The notes under the pieces are model-generated. The model saw only the letters and a list, made by a program, of their open reading frames with translations, made no database searches and was not told where the DNA came from. Position numbers and translations under genes: made by a program. From Maea johnstoni (Eukaryota; Annelida; Polychaeta; Spionida; Magelonidae), in the NCBI GenBank assembly GCA_963942565.1, contig OZ012695.1, positions 8,558,379 through 8,622,378 of the forward strand: a stretch of DNA of 64,000 nt. The letters are read 5' to 3'. Shown in pieces: positions 35,960 to 49,654 of this stretch. The stretch's first letter is position 1. Every line of letters begins with the position of its first letter.

Positions 35960-36274
35960 ATGGATTCGTACTCGCAATGGTATACCCTCTCATGCGGAAT
36001 TCATCAGGGAGGGTATATGTCTTTGTTGAATTATACCGTTTTTATAAACTCCCTATTGGTTGATCTTAAGAAATCTAAAGCCTGCAGTATGATATTTAAG
36101 ACGCCAAGTATTCCCGTGGGTTACGCGGATGACCTTGCTGCTGCGTGTAACTGCAAGCTGAAAATGGATCGTGTCATGGAGATCGTGTCATGGAGATCGT
36201 GTATACCCACGGGCGTACTTGGTGGTACGATTTTAACGCTCGGAAAAGTGGAGTTCTGGTTTTTGGCGAAATGA
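35960..36274 (+). pseudogene. LINE B RT fragment, motifs B-C
   Basis: Contains SCGIHQGGYMS (motif B region), VFINSLLVDL, and VGYADD with the two catalytic aspartates of motif C. It changes frame at 36167-36204, where a 14-base unit GATCGTGTCATGGA is tandemly duplicated. 14 is not a multiple of three, so the duplication alone accounts for the frame change to the next open frame. Confidence 0.8.
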
Positions 36275-37224
36275 ATAGAGAGCATTCTGCAAACTCAAAG
36301 AACAGATCTTTCCGATTGGGTCACGAAAGAGTGAAAGACAGGACAAACTATGACCACGTTGGGGTGAATGTATCCATTTTTTCAGGTGATGAATGCGGGA
36401 TTAGAGAGAGATTGTCCAAGGCCAGGAGATCACTTCATGCGCTTACGGGCCTCGGGATCAGGAGATGTGGTCTTACGGTGGCCACCTGCAGCATCCTTTT
36501 CTGGTCCATTGTTGTACCTATTGCGCTATATGGGTGTGAATTGTGGTTTATGTCAGATGAACACTCCCGTTTGTTAGAATCCTTCCAAGACTATTCGAGC
36601 AAGAAAATTCAGAGATTTCATCCTAGAGTACCAAATGCGTGCAGTCGACATAGTCTTGGATGGATTAGTTTAGGAAGACTGGTTCAGGTGAGAAAACTTC
36701 TTTTCACAAGGTCAATTTTAGTGATTGAGCATGATGATGTCATACGAATTGTGTTCATTGAAAGACATAAAACTATAAAGAGTCAGGGTCATACCGATGA
36801 TCTATATGCGGATAGTATTGTTGCTGATCTGATTTACACAATTAGTATGTTTAACCTAAGCGAGGAAGTTGATAACATGGTTGAGAGGGACCAGAAATAC
36901 CAGAAGAGTGTGTGGAAGAAAATGGTCTGGGATCGCGCGTGGTCATTAGAGGAAATGGTCTGGAGGATCGAATATAGACTACAGAAATCCCTGGATTTAG
37001 TCTGCAGCATAAACCCTAACCCGGAGTACTTAACATGGTGGGCACTGTCGGACAAATACCCTGAATACATCAACATTTGCGAAACTATGGCACGTTTAGT
37101 ATGCCATGCCAGTTTACTAAGAATGGACGATGTGAGACTTAAGAAACTCACAATGTTTGCGAGATGCTGCCCACTCTGCGAGCTCTCAGCCCCTGATGAT
37201 GTAAAACATCTTGTCCTACAGTGA
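36190..37224 (+). pseudogene. LINE B thumb and C-terminal region
   Basis: 344 residues. It resembles LINE A over its length: YGCELW, KIQRFHPRVPN, LGWISLGRLVQ-x-RKLLFTR, a DQKYQKSVWKKMVWD segment matching DQYYTKEQWKLLVWD in LINE A, WWALSDKYP matching WWIISDRLP, and the start of the CxxC...H motif. The frame is cut by a stop at HLVLQ, before the last cysteine of the zinc motif. A further ~65 residues of the tail follow in other frames to about 37430. Confidence 0.82.
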
Positions 37225-37659
37225 CATGTTCTCCCACTTAGAGAATTGCGTTGTCAACCTAGAGGCTAGGATAGGTGAAGTTCAGGAGGAGATCCTCCCA
37301 ATACTTTTAGGGAAGTGTAGAATCGGGTTCTCCTTTGAACAAATGGAATAATTCTGGATATTAGCTGGAACATACATACATGGGATGTATAGAGAGAATC
37401 TCATGTTTAAGCGCGGGATCGGATGAAATGCTGATCTATCTATTTGTGAAACATAACGGGCGACTATGACCTGGACAATCTCAAAGGATTTACTCTATAA
37501 GATGTTATATGTATTTATATTCATAACGTGCCCCTGTATTTTGTAAAGCTTAGTGCGGTATGTTATTATCCCTAGTATTATTTTTGATTATATGTTGATA
37601 CTTATATGTGTACTTTTGTAGCAAAACTACGAGTCAATAAGTTATATATATATATATTT

Positions 37660-38832
37660 TAAACAGGCTGTGGCCTTTATGAGCAGCATCGGCGTCAACG
37701 CATAAGACCACTAGATTATCGCGGCAGCCTTTTTGTTGGCAGAAATGAAATAATTATGTTCATACAATTCCATGGTATACATGTTAATCAAAGATCCAAC
37801 TAACCGATATCCTCCTAGGTGCATGAATGGTCTGACAATTTTTAAAATGACAAATTGAATGAGTGAATAATTGGAATATATTTTAAAGGGGATGTTCTTA
37901 GTAGCAGGATGGCCATCTCCATTGAAATATCTCTATATGATGATACCTTATATAAGGATAAGCACATAGTGTCATAACGTGTGTCTGCTGGTCTGGTAAA
38001 GATATGTTAATACGTTATTGTTGTAATGTAGTTACTTTAATTTGGACCAGGTAATATGAAGATGGCACGAAAAGAATTTTGGGCCAAAAGATTCTCCCTC
38101 ATAAGTAAAAGATAAGTCTAGACTTCTCGGTGGTGCAGGTGTATTTAGACATACTGCCACCCATGCCTGACCGCAACGGCCAAACCTCTCTTGACAATTT
38201 TGATAATAACATTCTAAGAACGATCATTCTAGAAAATATAAAAAGGGGAGCTTAGCCTACATCTCTTCTACATTTACTTTAGTTTATTGTTAATGAATTT
38301 AAAAAAAGGGAATTGACATATTTCAGACTACATGTAGCTCGTCATGAAACGGTTAAGGACCCTACACACTAGCTTCATAGGTGCTTTCAGTACATTAGGG
38401 TACATGCGTGGTAGGTAATGGCCTTCTAGTGCTCTAGCTACTAGTACAGAAAATATAATTATTCAATCGGGATCATAATAGCATAACACCAGGAAAGATC
38501 AACTCTCAACCGGAATGTATTGCGTAGTGTAATCCTTTACCCAGAGGACTTGTCGCGTCATGTGGTAATTGCTGTGAAGTTGTCGATATTCATTATGCGC
38601 TATATAGTTTTGCAGACAACCTGCGGTGAGCTTTACCCGTAGCAGTTTAGAATGGTATACATCCGTGATATAGCTCTTACCTCTTACCTGCTTTTTTCCT
38701 TTCTGCTGAAACTCTAGCTAGGATAGATATTGGTCTGGCAGTAAAAAAAATGTACGACTTCCACGACTACTGTTACAGTTGCTGCTGTTACTGCTATTTA
38801 CTACGTCTGCTTTCACAGACGCTACTGTAATT
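37660..38832. other. Unassigned spacer
   Basis: No feature supported. Confidence 0.4.
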
Positions 38833-38842
38833 GCTACTACTA

Positions 38843-38880
<38 letters not shown>

Positions 38881-38887
38881 ACTACTG
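38833..38887. repeat. (CTA)n-(CTG)n microsatellite
   Basis: About nine CTA units, then seven CTG/GCT units, then CTA. Confidence 0.95.
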
Positions 38888-40325
38888 AATTGAGGTCTTA
38901 TATACAACACCTAATTCCAGGTCCGTGTTTTGCCTTTGCGTGTGTGCACCTTCTGAGTATGATCTTTTGGAATCCTGTTTAGGCTATTTTCATTGGCAGT
39001 CTAGCGCCAACCAAACTCTTCTTGTTCCAATCACATCCGCCGCTAATGCCTGCTAAGTAGCGGAAACAGCGTCGGATATGACCTATAGGTTCACGCCCAT
39101 CATCTGAGGAGAAAGCAGCACTTTCAGGTGATGGCAGAGCTGTATTGTTGTTCATCTGCACCTAGTTCCAGCCAGCCAGTAGAACGCTTACATATACCAT
39201 GCACTCGGAGTGGCTCATTAGCAATTGCATTATCTAATTAATTCCTTACTGGCTAAAGTGATATATTGTAGTATGGGTTATTAACGTAATGTGCTTTACA
39301 AATCCCCTTTTTGCTCATTCCAATACCTGAATTAGGATTAGGAATGTTGTTTATCATCGGTTCGAAACAGGCTCTTCCATTAGCCAAGCTTAGATAGTTT
39401 TGCTATCCCTATATTAGAACACTAGGCAGTGGGACAGCATCCTTGAGATTGTTGTCTTTCGAAGGCCTTTTGGGACAGTCTTTTTAAGTTCTTCGTAGAT
39501 TGAATGTTTTTTAATATCCGCCGTTCTTTTATAGATAGTGGAGCACCTAGATTTTGATTGCCATTTATACAAAACAACAGAAAATTAGGATTTTTACAGA
39601 ATTGCGTTATCACAAATTTCTAGCTATTTCATGTATTTGCATATCATGGCGTGTTCATTCGAGCTATTCATGACCAGAATAGTACCTTCAGTGCTTAGCA
39701 CATCACACTTGGTATGATACATGTTCCTAATCCACAAAGCATTTCTGCAGATCAGATTCTTGTATAAAACCATCATGGTGTTAAAGGTAGCTCTAGTGCA
39801 TGCTGTTCTTTTCCGACATATACAGCCTTTAAGCTATCTGCCCAAATAATATATACTACATGTGATTTCATCTTATAATGTATAGATATCGGAAAACAAT
39901 AGCTTACTGATTTTCTTTCAAACTGTTCATTACCCAGACTTTCAAGCAAGCATTAAATGTTAAAGATGTATGGAATGTATGCTAATGTTTAATCTAAATC
40001 CTCCAATTCTTTAATCTTATCTAAAATGTCTCTGCTGAATTAAGGGTGTTCCCTCCAAATCTGGAATATCTAAACAGAAGGTCCAGCCCATGTTGAGTCT
40101 CATTTTTGGGCGACGTTTGCACTTTTAACATAATTCATGCCTTGTTCATTTCAACTCCTTACCGACCATTGATACGTATTTAAACTCCACACAGATATTT
40201 AGATTGTCAATGTAGCAGAGACGGTTAAACACATGAAAATATATTGACAATGATAGAATGAAGAAAAGCAAAGCAATAATCTCTATGTTAGTATTAACAG
40301 AACCGTTTAGACTAGTCTTCTCGTA
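38888..40325. other. Unassigned DNA
   Basis: About 1.4 kb with no supported feature. Confidence 0.4.
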
Positions 40326-41450
40326 TATATATATGTTTATTGACTCGTAATACAAATTACAAAAGCATATATGGTATATGTGTAAAGGTATTGCAAACTT
40401 GATACAAACAGTAGAAAAGATCTATAGAAAAATAATTAGGAGGTTGTTACAAAGTTGGTAATAAGTTAATAAGTTCATTTTAAGATAAGTGTCTCATTTA
40501 AAAGAGATATAATGAATAGCATAGACCGTGTTGAAATTGATTAATACTAAATTACTCGATACAAAACATAATAAGTCGCAAATGAGCATATGCTGTTCGA
40601 TTTTAACATAATGTGTATGCTTGTACGAATTGACTTTTTAAACGTGATACAAGGCATAGGTTATTGACACACATATATTCATAGATAAAATTGGAAACTT
40701 ATTACACTTCGTATGTCGGAACTGGGTTGTGCATACAGGAGTATTTAATTCCCATTTTTTCGAACAAATGTGTCATAAAACATACTGGTGTCAAGGGGAC
40801 ATTTCTAAAACAAAAATTTTGAAGTAAGACAAAACGTAGCAGTAAAAACTTGTCTAGAGAAAAGTAGCGCGGTTCTGGTACGCCTTATAAATATTAGACG
40901 TTTCTAACTGTACTAGGTAGAGAAACGAGGTCCCCTAAAAGGGTGCGTATTGGGGTAGGAAGCGGTCTAGCGCTTTATATCTAGCCTACACCAATTCGAT
41001 TTTTTAAAGTTGTCCAGTATATTTTACTCACATAAATGCATACAACTGTCCAGAACCCCATCATGGTGGTCTCTGGTATATCGTCTGGGATTTTTCCCAA
41101 CATTATAGCAAAATAATCATTTCTATTTACAATTTCGTCATATGTCACTCTCCCTACTTTATCTGTTAATGCTTCTTGCATACTTATTCTAATTTGCTCT
41201 GTCCCACGATCAGGCCAGACCAGGCAATACGATATCTGAATCCCTTCCTTTTCGCTCGCTTGTGATAGCAATATGCTCAGACAGTGTCACGCCAACAATG
41301 GATTCGACAGAGAATCAAAAGCTTTCTTAACATCCCTAACTGCACACTAACCATACACTCTATTTCCCGAATACAATGCAATTACTTTGACCATTGTGGT
41401 GTGTTTTTAACCATGGTTCACCAGCCTACAACGTATGTCTGCATTCTGCT
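40326..41450 (-). mobile_element. LINE C: internally deleted LINE with the LINE B type 3' tail
   Basis: On the minus strand the 3' end (40326-40360) reads ACGAGTCAATAAAC then TA repeats, matching the LINE B tail. A 96-residue frame (41271-40981) ends FAIMLGKIPDDIP, the same C-terminal block as ILLGKQPADVP in LINE A. Just upstream on the minus strand (about 41335-41295) lies DVKKAFDSL, an RT motif A. The RT core, thumb and zinc motif that should separate the two are missing, so a large internal deletion is likely. The alternative is two adjacent LINE fragments. Confidence 0.65.
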
Positions 41451-42904
41451 TGACTAAGAACATAGCAGTTCCATCCACATCCCACATCGAGAAGTATTCA
41501 TATTACATGTGCGAAAGTGTGTACATTAAATGGAGATTGAAATTGCATTCTATGCGGATTGACTGTATTTAAGACACATGATAATCCATTACTAATCATA
41601 TGATACAAGACACAAGAAACTAACTTCTTGAATATCAGAGAAAAAACTACTCACAGCAGGGCTAAGGAGGTTATAATAACTTATTATCAAGGATGATATA
41701 CATAAATGTCATCCACTAATGAACTTACTTAAGGTTCTTCGTGTACACCTATCTAGAGTTATGAAAGAACCTTTTTGTTGGCATATCAGACACTCTTTTG
41801 AGGAGTCTCATAAATGCTATGCTTGTTATGGGTCTGTACCTACCAATTAGTTAATATCAACAATAGACGAAATGATAACCTGTTCTCATATATTTCATCT
41901 ACACTGAATGGTTCATTTATGCATAAACCTTATCCAGTAGGTCATTTGCATTGGGCCTCTGGGTTGCTCGAGTCATGCCCATCACAAACTCCATTACGAT
42001 GTATAATAACTACTGCACCTGTGCAGGCGCAGGTCATAGATATTTATAAGACAGTGCTGCGAATAAAATGCAAACATAAGCCCAAGGGAACTACAACTCT
42101 ATTATAAAAATGGAAATGACTCCTGTGTTTCATCATTTACTGGCTGTTGGTCCGCCGGAATGGGTTTAAATGTAAGATAACATGGACAAAGGGAAAGTTT
42201 TGTATTTACAGCCATCTTTTAAGCCTAATCATGATGAATTACCTAGGGCAGGTGGGGGGAACTTGGATCTCCAGAGTACCCATTCATCTCACATACACGG
42301 AGCTGGGCTGGAATTTAAGTGGCTGTGCTTGAAGTTGTCCTTGTAATGATATTGAGACGATACGGTATGTTATTATTGAAAGTACAGTAAATGGTAGTAT
42401 ACCAAATTGTAAGCTAAAGTGAAATTTCTTGGCTTCATACAATACCATCTTAATATACAAAGTACATAAAAGAATCTCTCTCTCTCTCTTGGTGGCTCTG
42501 CACACATTTGTTTCCGCTCTATATAGGTATAAGTTGACTACATTTAGGTTAACCTTATTTTGCCATCCGGGCTTACAGTATGGTATCCACCATCCTCCAT
42601 AGATAATGCTTGCATTTCTTACTTTTGAATCTGTCAAATTAAAACTTTAAAACTGTCCCCACCACTTACTTTTGTAGTGATATTGCTTTTGAAACCTTGG
42701 CAATGACTACATCGCCAAAAATGATTAGTGCATTTATTAATACCCTTAATAAAAGCAATTGGACTTGAAAAGTTAATACTTAAGTATTGTTTAGAAATTA
42801 GACAGATCATTCTTTTAACAAGACCAAAATTCCGTATTCTATGACAATGGTTATATAGGTTGCAACAAAATGTAGTGACATTTTGTCATATGCAACACAA
42901 CAAT
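41451..42904. other. Unassigned DNA
   Basis: No gene recognised. A GTTGCA...TGCAAC inverted pair near 42860-42897 encloses a second pair, ACAAAATGT/ACATTTTGT. Confidence 0.4.
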
Positions 42905-43560
42905 AGGTGGATTACAGCAAGCAAACCATTTGCCATTTAGATGCACTAGATTGACCAGAATGGGGGAAAGCCTTCTGTGAAAATGAGAAGTTTGTCATGT
43001 AGAGTAAGTTATGCCATTTTGCTGATAGTTGTCCTGCTAGTCTGCTTGATAGGCTATCAATGATAGAGCTAGCAATGCACCTATAATTGCAATACACTAG
43101 ATAACTTAGCCATGGGGGAAGTCCTATTAGAAAATTGGTGTTTTGTCACACGGTGCACTTATGCAACTCTAGGCTTGATAGACTATCAACCATAAACCCC
43201 TGCAGATGTAGGATAGAGCAAACTATGTTACCTATAATTGTAATACACTAGATAACCTAGCCATGGGGGCAGCGCTATTAGAAAATTAATGTTTTGCTAT
43301 ATGGTGCCACTTATGTCAGTTTTGCTGCTACTGCTACTGCCATTCTTCTTGATAGGCTATTAACGATAGTCCCTTATAAGTTTGGAGTGCAGCAACTACG
43401 CAAGTATCAGCATTGCAACTCAGCATGCCGAACAGAAATGGGGACAGGCCCCTAGGAAATAAGCATTTGTCTTCCACTGTGATTCTTGCCAATTTTCAAA
43501 AAGGTCCTTTCAGCACTCTCTGCAATAAGCCATCAATAATGGCAAGAGTGACTTGACTAT
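42905..43560. repeat. ~150 bp tandem repeat, about four diverged units
   Basis: TATAATTG-AATACACTAGATAAC followed by CCATGGGGG, AAAATT and TTTTG occurs near 43081 and 43232. An earlier diverged unit covers about 42942-43077 and a later one about 43391-43560. Each unit includes a GATAGGCTATCAATGATAG-like segment. No similarity to a known satellite is recognised. Confidence 0.7.
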
Positions 43561-46500
43561 GGCATGCAATGGTATTTTGTAGGCGTCAGCCCACTCTTTG
43601 AATTGTGCTTTACCAGCTGAGACCAAAGTCTTGAGCCAACTTCTGACGTGATCTAATATTGCGTAAAATCATTATTCATCAGGTTTCCTTTCCGATGGCG
43701 TGCAGCATATATTAAGCAATCATAAAGAAATTCCAACGCATGCAAAGTCGATTTTCGACGTGATCTGATATCGAATGAAGTTATTACTTATCATTTCTGT
43801 TTACGGTGTAATATGCACAATGCAATTAAATCAAACAATACATGTATTACGCAACATGCAATTTTGATAGTGTCAGCAAATGTTGATTTTATTTCTTATT
43901 ACTTAACGTACTAAAGATAACGCGATTGAAACAGGGCGAATATCTTGACTAAATTAAGATACGTACTTGATAATGTTGAAATAGCTGTCACTCACTAAAA
44001 CTTTTATCCAGATGCACTAAACAATTAATGACCAACTATTAAAATGAGGTTAGATTTCGCAATTGCTTGATTAAACAATTATCTTAAAGCAATAAACAGG
44101 ACTGCATCATATAGAATGTGCTAAGTCTTGTAAAGCAGTCCTGAACTCGTTAACCAGTATTTCTAGATTGTCCTTGCAGAATTATCCCTCTTAAATACAT
44201 CATGACCATGCCACCATTTGTATATTTTTTGGTCAATTATGAAGAATGTGAAATCAGAATCAGAAAGTTGAGGTATCAGAAAATTACAGATATTCAACCA
44301 TCACACTGCCTCACAAAACGTCCAACAGCCAAACTGTTGAAATGCTGTGTCCATCGACCATGGAAGAGAATTGTGAAGTCTCTCACAAGTTGATCCACGT
44401 TAGCTTTTATAAATATTCTTGCGTGTGTGTGTGTGCTAATTTTGATTCAGATTTTGTTAATCATGAATTAGATCAATTGCCTACAGATCGATCCAGGTGT
44501 TCATCATTGACACAGTGTATACGATTGAAATGAACCAGTGCCACCTGGTAGCAACTGCCCAATCCAATGGTCACAAATCTGTCAACAAATAGTGTTGTTC
44601 TCATTGACTGGTTGTCTATGATTCAGGACCATATAATTTTTAACCCTGCTACGTAGACAGGTTTTCCTGTTCCACGGCTTGGAGATTTGAATTTTGATAA
44701 TTTCGCACAAGCCTCCTTGCATTGTAAATCCAGCGTGTGCCAGATGTATGTCCTCTAGCACGTTCTAATCCTATACCAGCACTCGCACCTCCTCCTCTAA
44801 TTTAATTTCGGATCATTAAGCACCAGAGACATTTCTTGTCGTTGTAGCACCTTGCTCAATCAACAGCAATGACGACGGGAAATTAACGTTACTTTACGCC
44901 ATGTCGTGAAACTGACGACTACTTTCCGGCTTTCACAACCTTTGATTTCTGGAGAACCTAGCATTAGATTTGAGCTACTTTGATGCAGCGACGTCTCTGT
45001 ACCAGTCATATTAGCTGGAAGAGGATAAACATAATGGACTGTAAGCGAAACAACCATGTGTACACAGTGAAATTATGAAAAATAATCCAGCTTATAATGA
45101 GAAGACATAGATAAAGAATTCTCAGTTCATCACGGAAACATTATTCTAAAGTTCATAGACGCATGTCTAGATTACCCTAAATACTAAAATCAGTTCCAAA
45201 ACCAAAACATGTCTGCTATCAAGTTTAGCTTTTGACTGAATGTCGTATTATACAGTGTCTCGCTGGTAATAGTGATGTAATTTTCAACAAACAGACACTC
45301 TCACATAATGCCTATCGTAGACACGTTATCAGAATTGTAGATGGGTTGATTTTAGATTCTAGACTCAGCCTGTGTTTGGTATATGCTGAGTGCAGATGGT
45401 CAACTCGGGCAAGCTTAGTGTACCACTGAACGTTATTGCTAACATTTCATGCCTCTCAAGTCCAATAAAATAAATTGATATGGCGCTATCAGATTTTACC
45501 CAGAAATCCCCTGACTTCTTTGCACTCATTGAAATCGTCATGGCGACCAGAAACGGTACCCCGTTTTTGAACTTGGCCGGGTACGGGCAGAATGTAGATT
45601 TAGTTGTGTTATATTTTTCTTCACATGTACATGTTATCCATGAATATTCCAACATAGCATATTGTAGATGTAAGATGAAATTCCGTTCTCAAGAACGTTC
45701 TTTTACTAGTTACGACAAAGAGGCAAATACTTAGGAAGACCACTCTTTATTTATTAGGCCAACACACGTAATAGAAAGGCCAGTACTGAGATCGAGATAT
45801 AATTGTTTATGGCAGTAACTACTCTCATAAGTCACTGCCAACTACTATTAACCATTTGATAATTCGCTAAAACTGGCATATCAGGCATATTAGAACACTA
45901 TTACCTATTTCAAAGGTATGCTGTGAGATTTCAAAAGTTCCGTTTAGAGTTAATCTAAGAACTGCCATTATCAGTCTACCTATTGGCCATCCAGAAAAAA
46001 ATCAGCCTATCCGGGTAACATCTCCAACTTACCCTTTGTCAATTACAACGTTCTCACATCCATCTTTCCGGAATTTACCCTCAGACCCTAAGCAATGGGG
46101 GGGGGGGGGGGGATCCAGCTACGCATAGTATCTCTGCCACTACGCCGGTTCTATTTCGCGGAATATTATGATGAGTGACGTCATTAAATGTATCCCATTG
46201 GTCAAAAGGTGTGATGCACGTGGTCATATTTACAATCAACAATGACGTAGCAGTGACCTCTTTTTTCTCGGTGAACGAGTACTGGAGGCCGACTGACTGA
46301 TTGGCCAATTCAGGACTTTTCCCCGCATTTTCTCATGAGCTATCGCAAATAGTACTAAGGCATTACACCCGAAATGCCATAAATATCGTAGTTTGCGCAA
46401 TTACAAATAACTGAATGGCGAATAATTCACGGAAGCTTCATATTTTGTATAGTTTTTAAATCGTACCATGAAATAGAACAAAACTTCCAAAACATGTAGG

Positions 46501-47486
46501 GACTACTAGAGTGATCGTGCGATCGCTTGCAGAGATACTAGTCGTGTAGCAATCCAACCGGAAGACGGTATCGCCGCCCTGGCAGAGTGCCTTTCACAGC
46601 AGCAGTGACCCCTTGATTGAAATTGAGGGATCTGATTGGGCAATTACACTTGTTTGACCTTTAACCTCATTGAAGACAACCTAACCCCATTGAGGACAAC
46701 TTCTTTTTTGCATTATCCTAACCATAAAACACACCTCAGAGTTGGAGAAACGTCTAGACTTCATGCCGTTGTACGTGCATTCCCTGATGAAATCCACATA
46801 TTCTCACTCACGTCTAATCCTCTGTGGCGAATGTTCCCTCTACACTTACATGTCATGTTCAAGTTGCAAATCTGCCATCTAGCTGTGACGTCAACGGTCT
46901 CTGGGGGCTACTTATATAAATCCTTCTCCTCCTCGTCTTCTCCTCGCCATCTCCCTTCACTTGGAACTGCATTGAGACCATGTCCCCTTTTCTGGTATGT
47001 TTCTGATAAAATCTCTTCTGCATCACTCACGACTGCCATATTGAGACTTGCAAATATGCACGATAACCAAAATGACACACGTTGAGTATTTCATTTGGTT
47101 TTCCAATAACATTATTGAGTGGGAAAGACGAGGAGTCTTTTTCATCTAATAAAGGCTCTCTGTGGAGCATCTTAGGCGATGTACTAATACGTGTAGAAGT
47201 TATGAAATTAAGATCAGCTCCGGTATGTGATACTTGAAGGGAATTATTAGCATTATGAGTTATGGATGAGCAGCTTATATTGAAACACCAGATCAAATTA
47301 CTTTTGCAAAGGAAAGATGCAGAAAGGAAGACGCAGAGCCAGACAGGGAGTGACGGAGATAGAGATTCTTGAATATATCTTTTATCTTAAAAGAAATGAC
47401 GAGTACAATAACGTTCCTATATCTTTGATATCACTAGTTGGTACGTAGATGAAGGTTTCAACTGATATTTCATAGGTCTCTTTTAC
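43561..47486. other. Unassigned DNA
   Basis: About 3.9 kb. The longest open frame (46636-47085, plus, 149 residues) has no recognisable domain and a serine-rich patch, so I do not call it. A G-run lies at 46098-46112. Confidence 0.4.
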
Positions 47487-47499
47487 ACTACTCCTCCTC

Positions 47500-47549
<50 letters not shown>
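47487..47549. repeat. (CTA)n microsatellite
   Basis: CTC triplets followed by about 17 CTA triplets. Confidence 0.95.
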
Positions 47550-48895
47550 GCAAGTCGATAGGAACTTTTTCATATGCCTCACTATTACAGTTAAGACATT
47601 CAGTCCCTGCTTCAGTCGAACGGAGCCTCCTCAGAATATTGAGCATCGGGTTAGATGACGTTCTTTAATTCCCCTGGAGTTGAGTGTCTGTTGATTCACA
47701 TTTAACCTGTTCGCGCCTGCAGTGTACACATGGCCAGACATGTATGAACATATTTCGATACCATAGAAAGAAATCCAAAAGTGTTTACTGATAGTCGGGT
47801 GGGTTCAACAATTCCCTCTTAGTTTTTTTCCTCGAATTTTACTCTTATTAATTTGACTAATTCAAAAGTTTCAGACAAAGTGTTTTAGTCCGGTTGCAAA
47901 TGTGTTCAGTCTCATCAGTCTCTGTGAAGGTAGGATTGAGCAGTCATCGAGGAGACCCTCTGATGAACATGCAACCATATAAGGGAACAGAATATTGGAC
48001 GTTTGCCAAGTCCTTACACTTCCGAGATGTGTTAGAACATTTCTTGTAATAGCCTTGTCGTCAAGGAACAGAATTCCACCTGTCATGTCAAAAGGAAGTT
48101 TTGAACAATGAATCACTGATCAGCCAACGCGTAGGGAGTGGATAAAGAATAGAGTTGTCGTCACCTGTACTGTCATCTAAGACTTCATGTCTATTGCTAA
48201 TAAAGTGCTTCCTTAATTGCCGGCATTTAAAGACACATAGGCATCCTTCAGGCGCCACTTATTATGATTGCAGGAATTATAGTACATGACTATCTTTGAA
48301 CCTGTCCTGTAGTCTGGAACACTTCCTTAACTTTACAATGAAACCGTGGCTTGTGAGAAGAACACCAGTGACGTTGTATTACGTCACAGTTTTTCCCAGG
48401 AATGACAGTTGTTTTCATCATTAGCTACTGTATTAATCGTGAATCAACATGATGGCAGAAAAAATACATACGACCGCTCAAACATTTGGGTGCCCCCGTT
48501 TGATATGAAAATTAACAATGTACTTAGACTTTCCTAGTATCCTTTGATAAATAGGCACAGTGAACATGGCTAGTTTGTCATTGCTCCACAGGGGGTCTCT
48601 GGTGGAAGCACCTGTTTGTGAAGGTAATTAACCCCCAGCAGCGCCGTCTTCTGGCATCAAATGTCAGGGGAGCGTGGAGATGCATTTTGAGAAGATGATT
48701 TAGTAGTCCACGTGTGGTTAGAACAGCTGGGAAAAGCACACCTTATACATCAGCTTTGACGTTTTCCAAATTGGCACTGGAACAAGACAACTGGTGATCA
48801 GTCAACGGCCAACTTAAAAGGGAATATCTTCAAGGTCTGTTACATAGTCCAGGCCATGGCTATCTATGACGATAGAGCCTGAATACTATGATAGT

Positions 48896-48897
<2 letters not shown>
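47550..48897. other. Unassigned DNA
   Basis: No feature supported. Confidence 0.4.

Positions 48898-48957
<60 letters not shown>
48898..48957. repeat. (TC)n microsatellite
   Basis: About 30 TC units. Confidence 0.97.

Positions 48958-49654
<697 letters not shown>

Larger units (their letters stand above)
35500..37659 (+). mobile_element. LINE B: reverse transcriptase to 3' tail, broken
   Basis: A non-LTR retrotransposon starting inside the RT domain. Frame 1 (35532-35936) has IPLLKGKDL, YRGITLLSALNRLFE and the catalytic motif FYDVAKAFDSVW. Frame 2 (35960-36274) has the YADD catalytic box in VGYADDLAAA. Frame 3 (36190-37224) has YGCELW, KIQRFHP, GWISLGR and a CPLC...H zinc-like motif. The C-terminal tail continues with ILPILLGKC after a stop at 37222-37224. 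RT copies the element RNA at a nicked target. The element lacks the 5' endonuclease, has two frame changes and at least two stops, and is non-functional. The 3' end is ACGAGTCAATAA followed by (TA)n at 37643-37658. No RNase H is seen. Confidence 0.88.

Noticed and set aside
46636-47085. 149-residue plus-strand open frame
   Set aside because: No recognisable domain, a serine-rich simple patch and no supporting splice or promoter context. Length is within chance for a 64 kb window.
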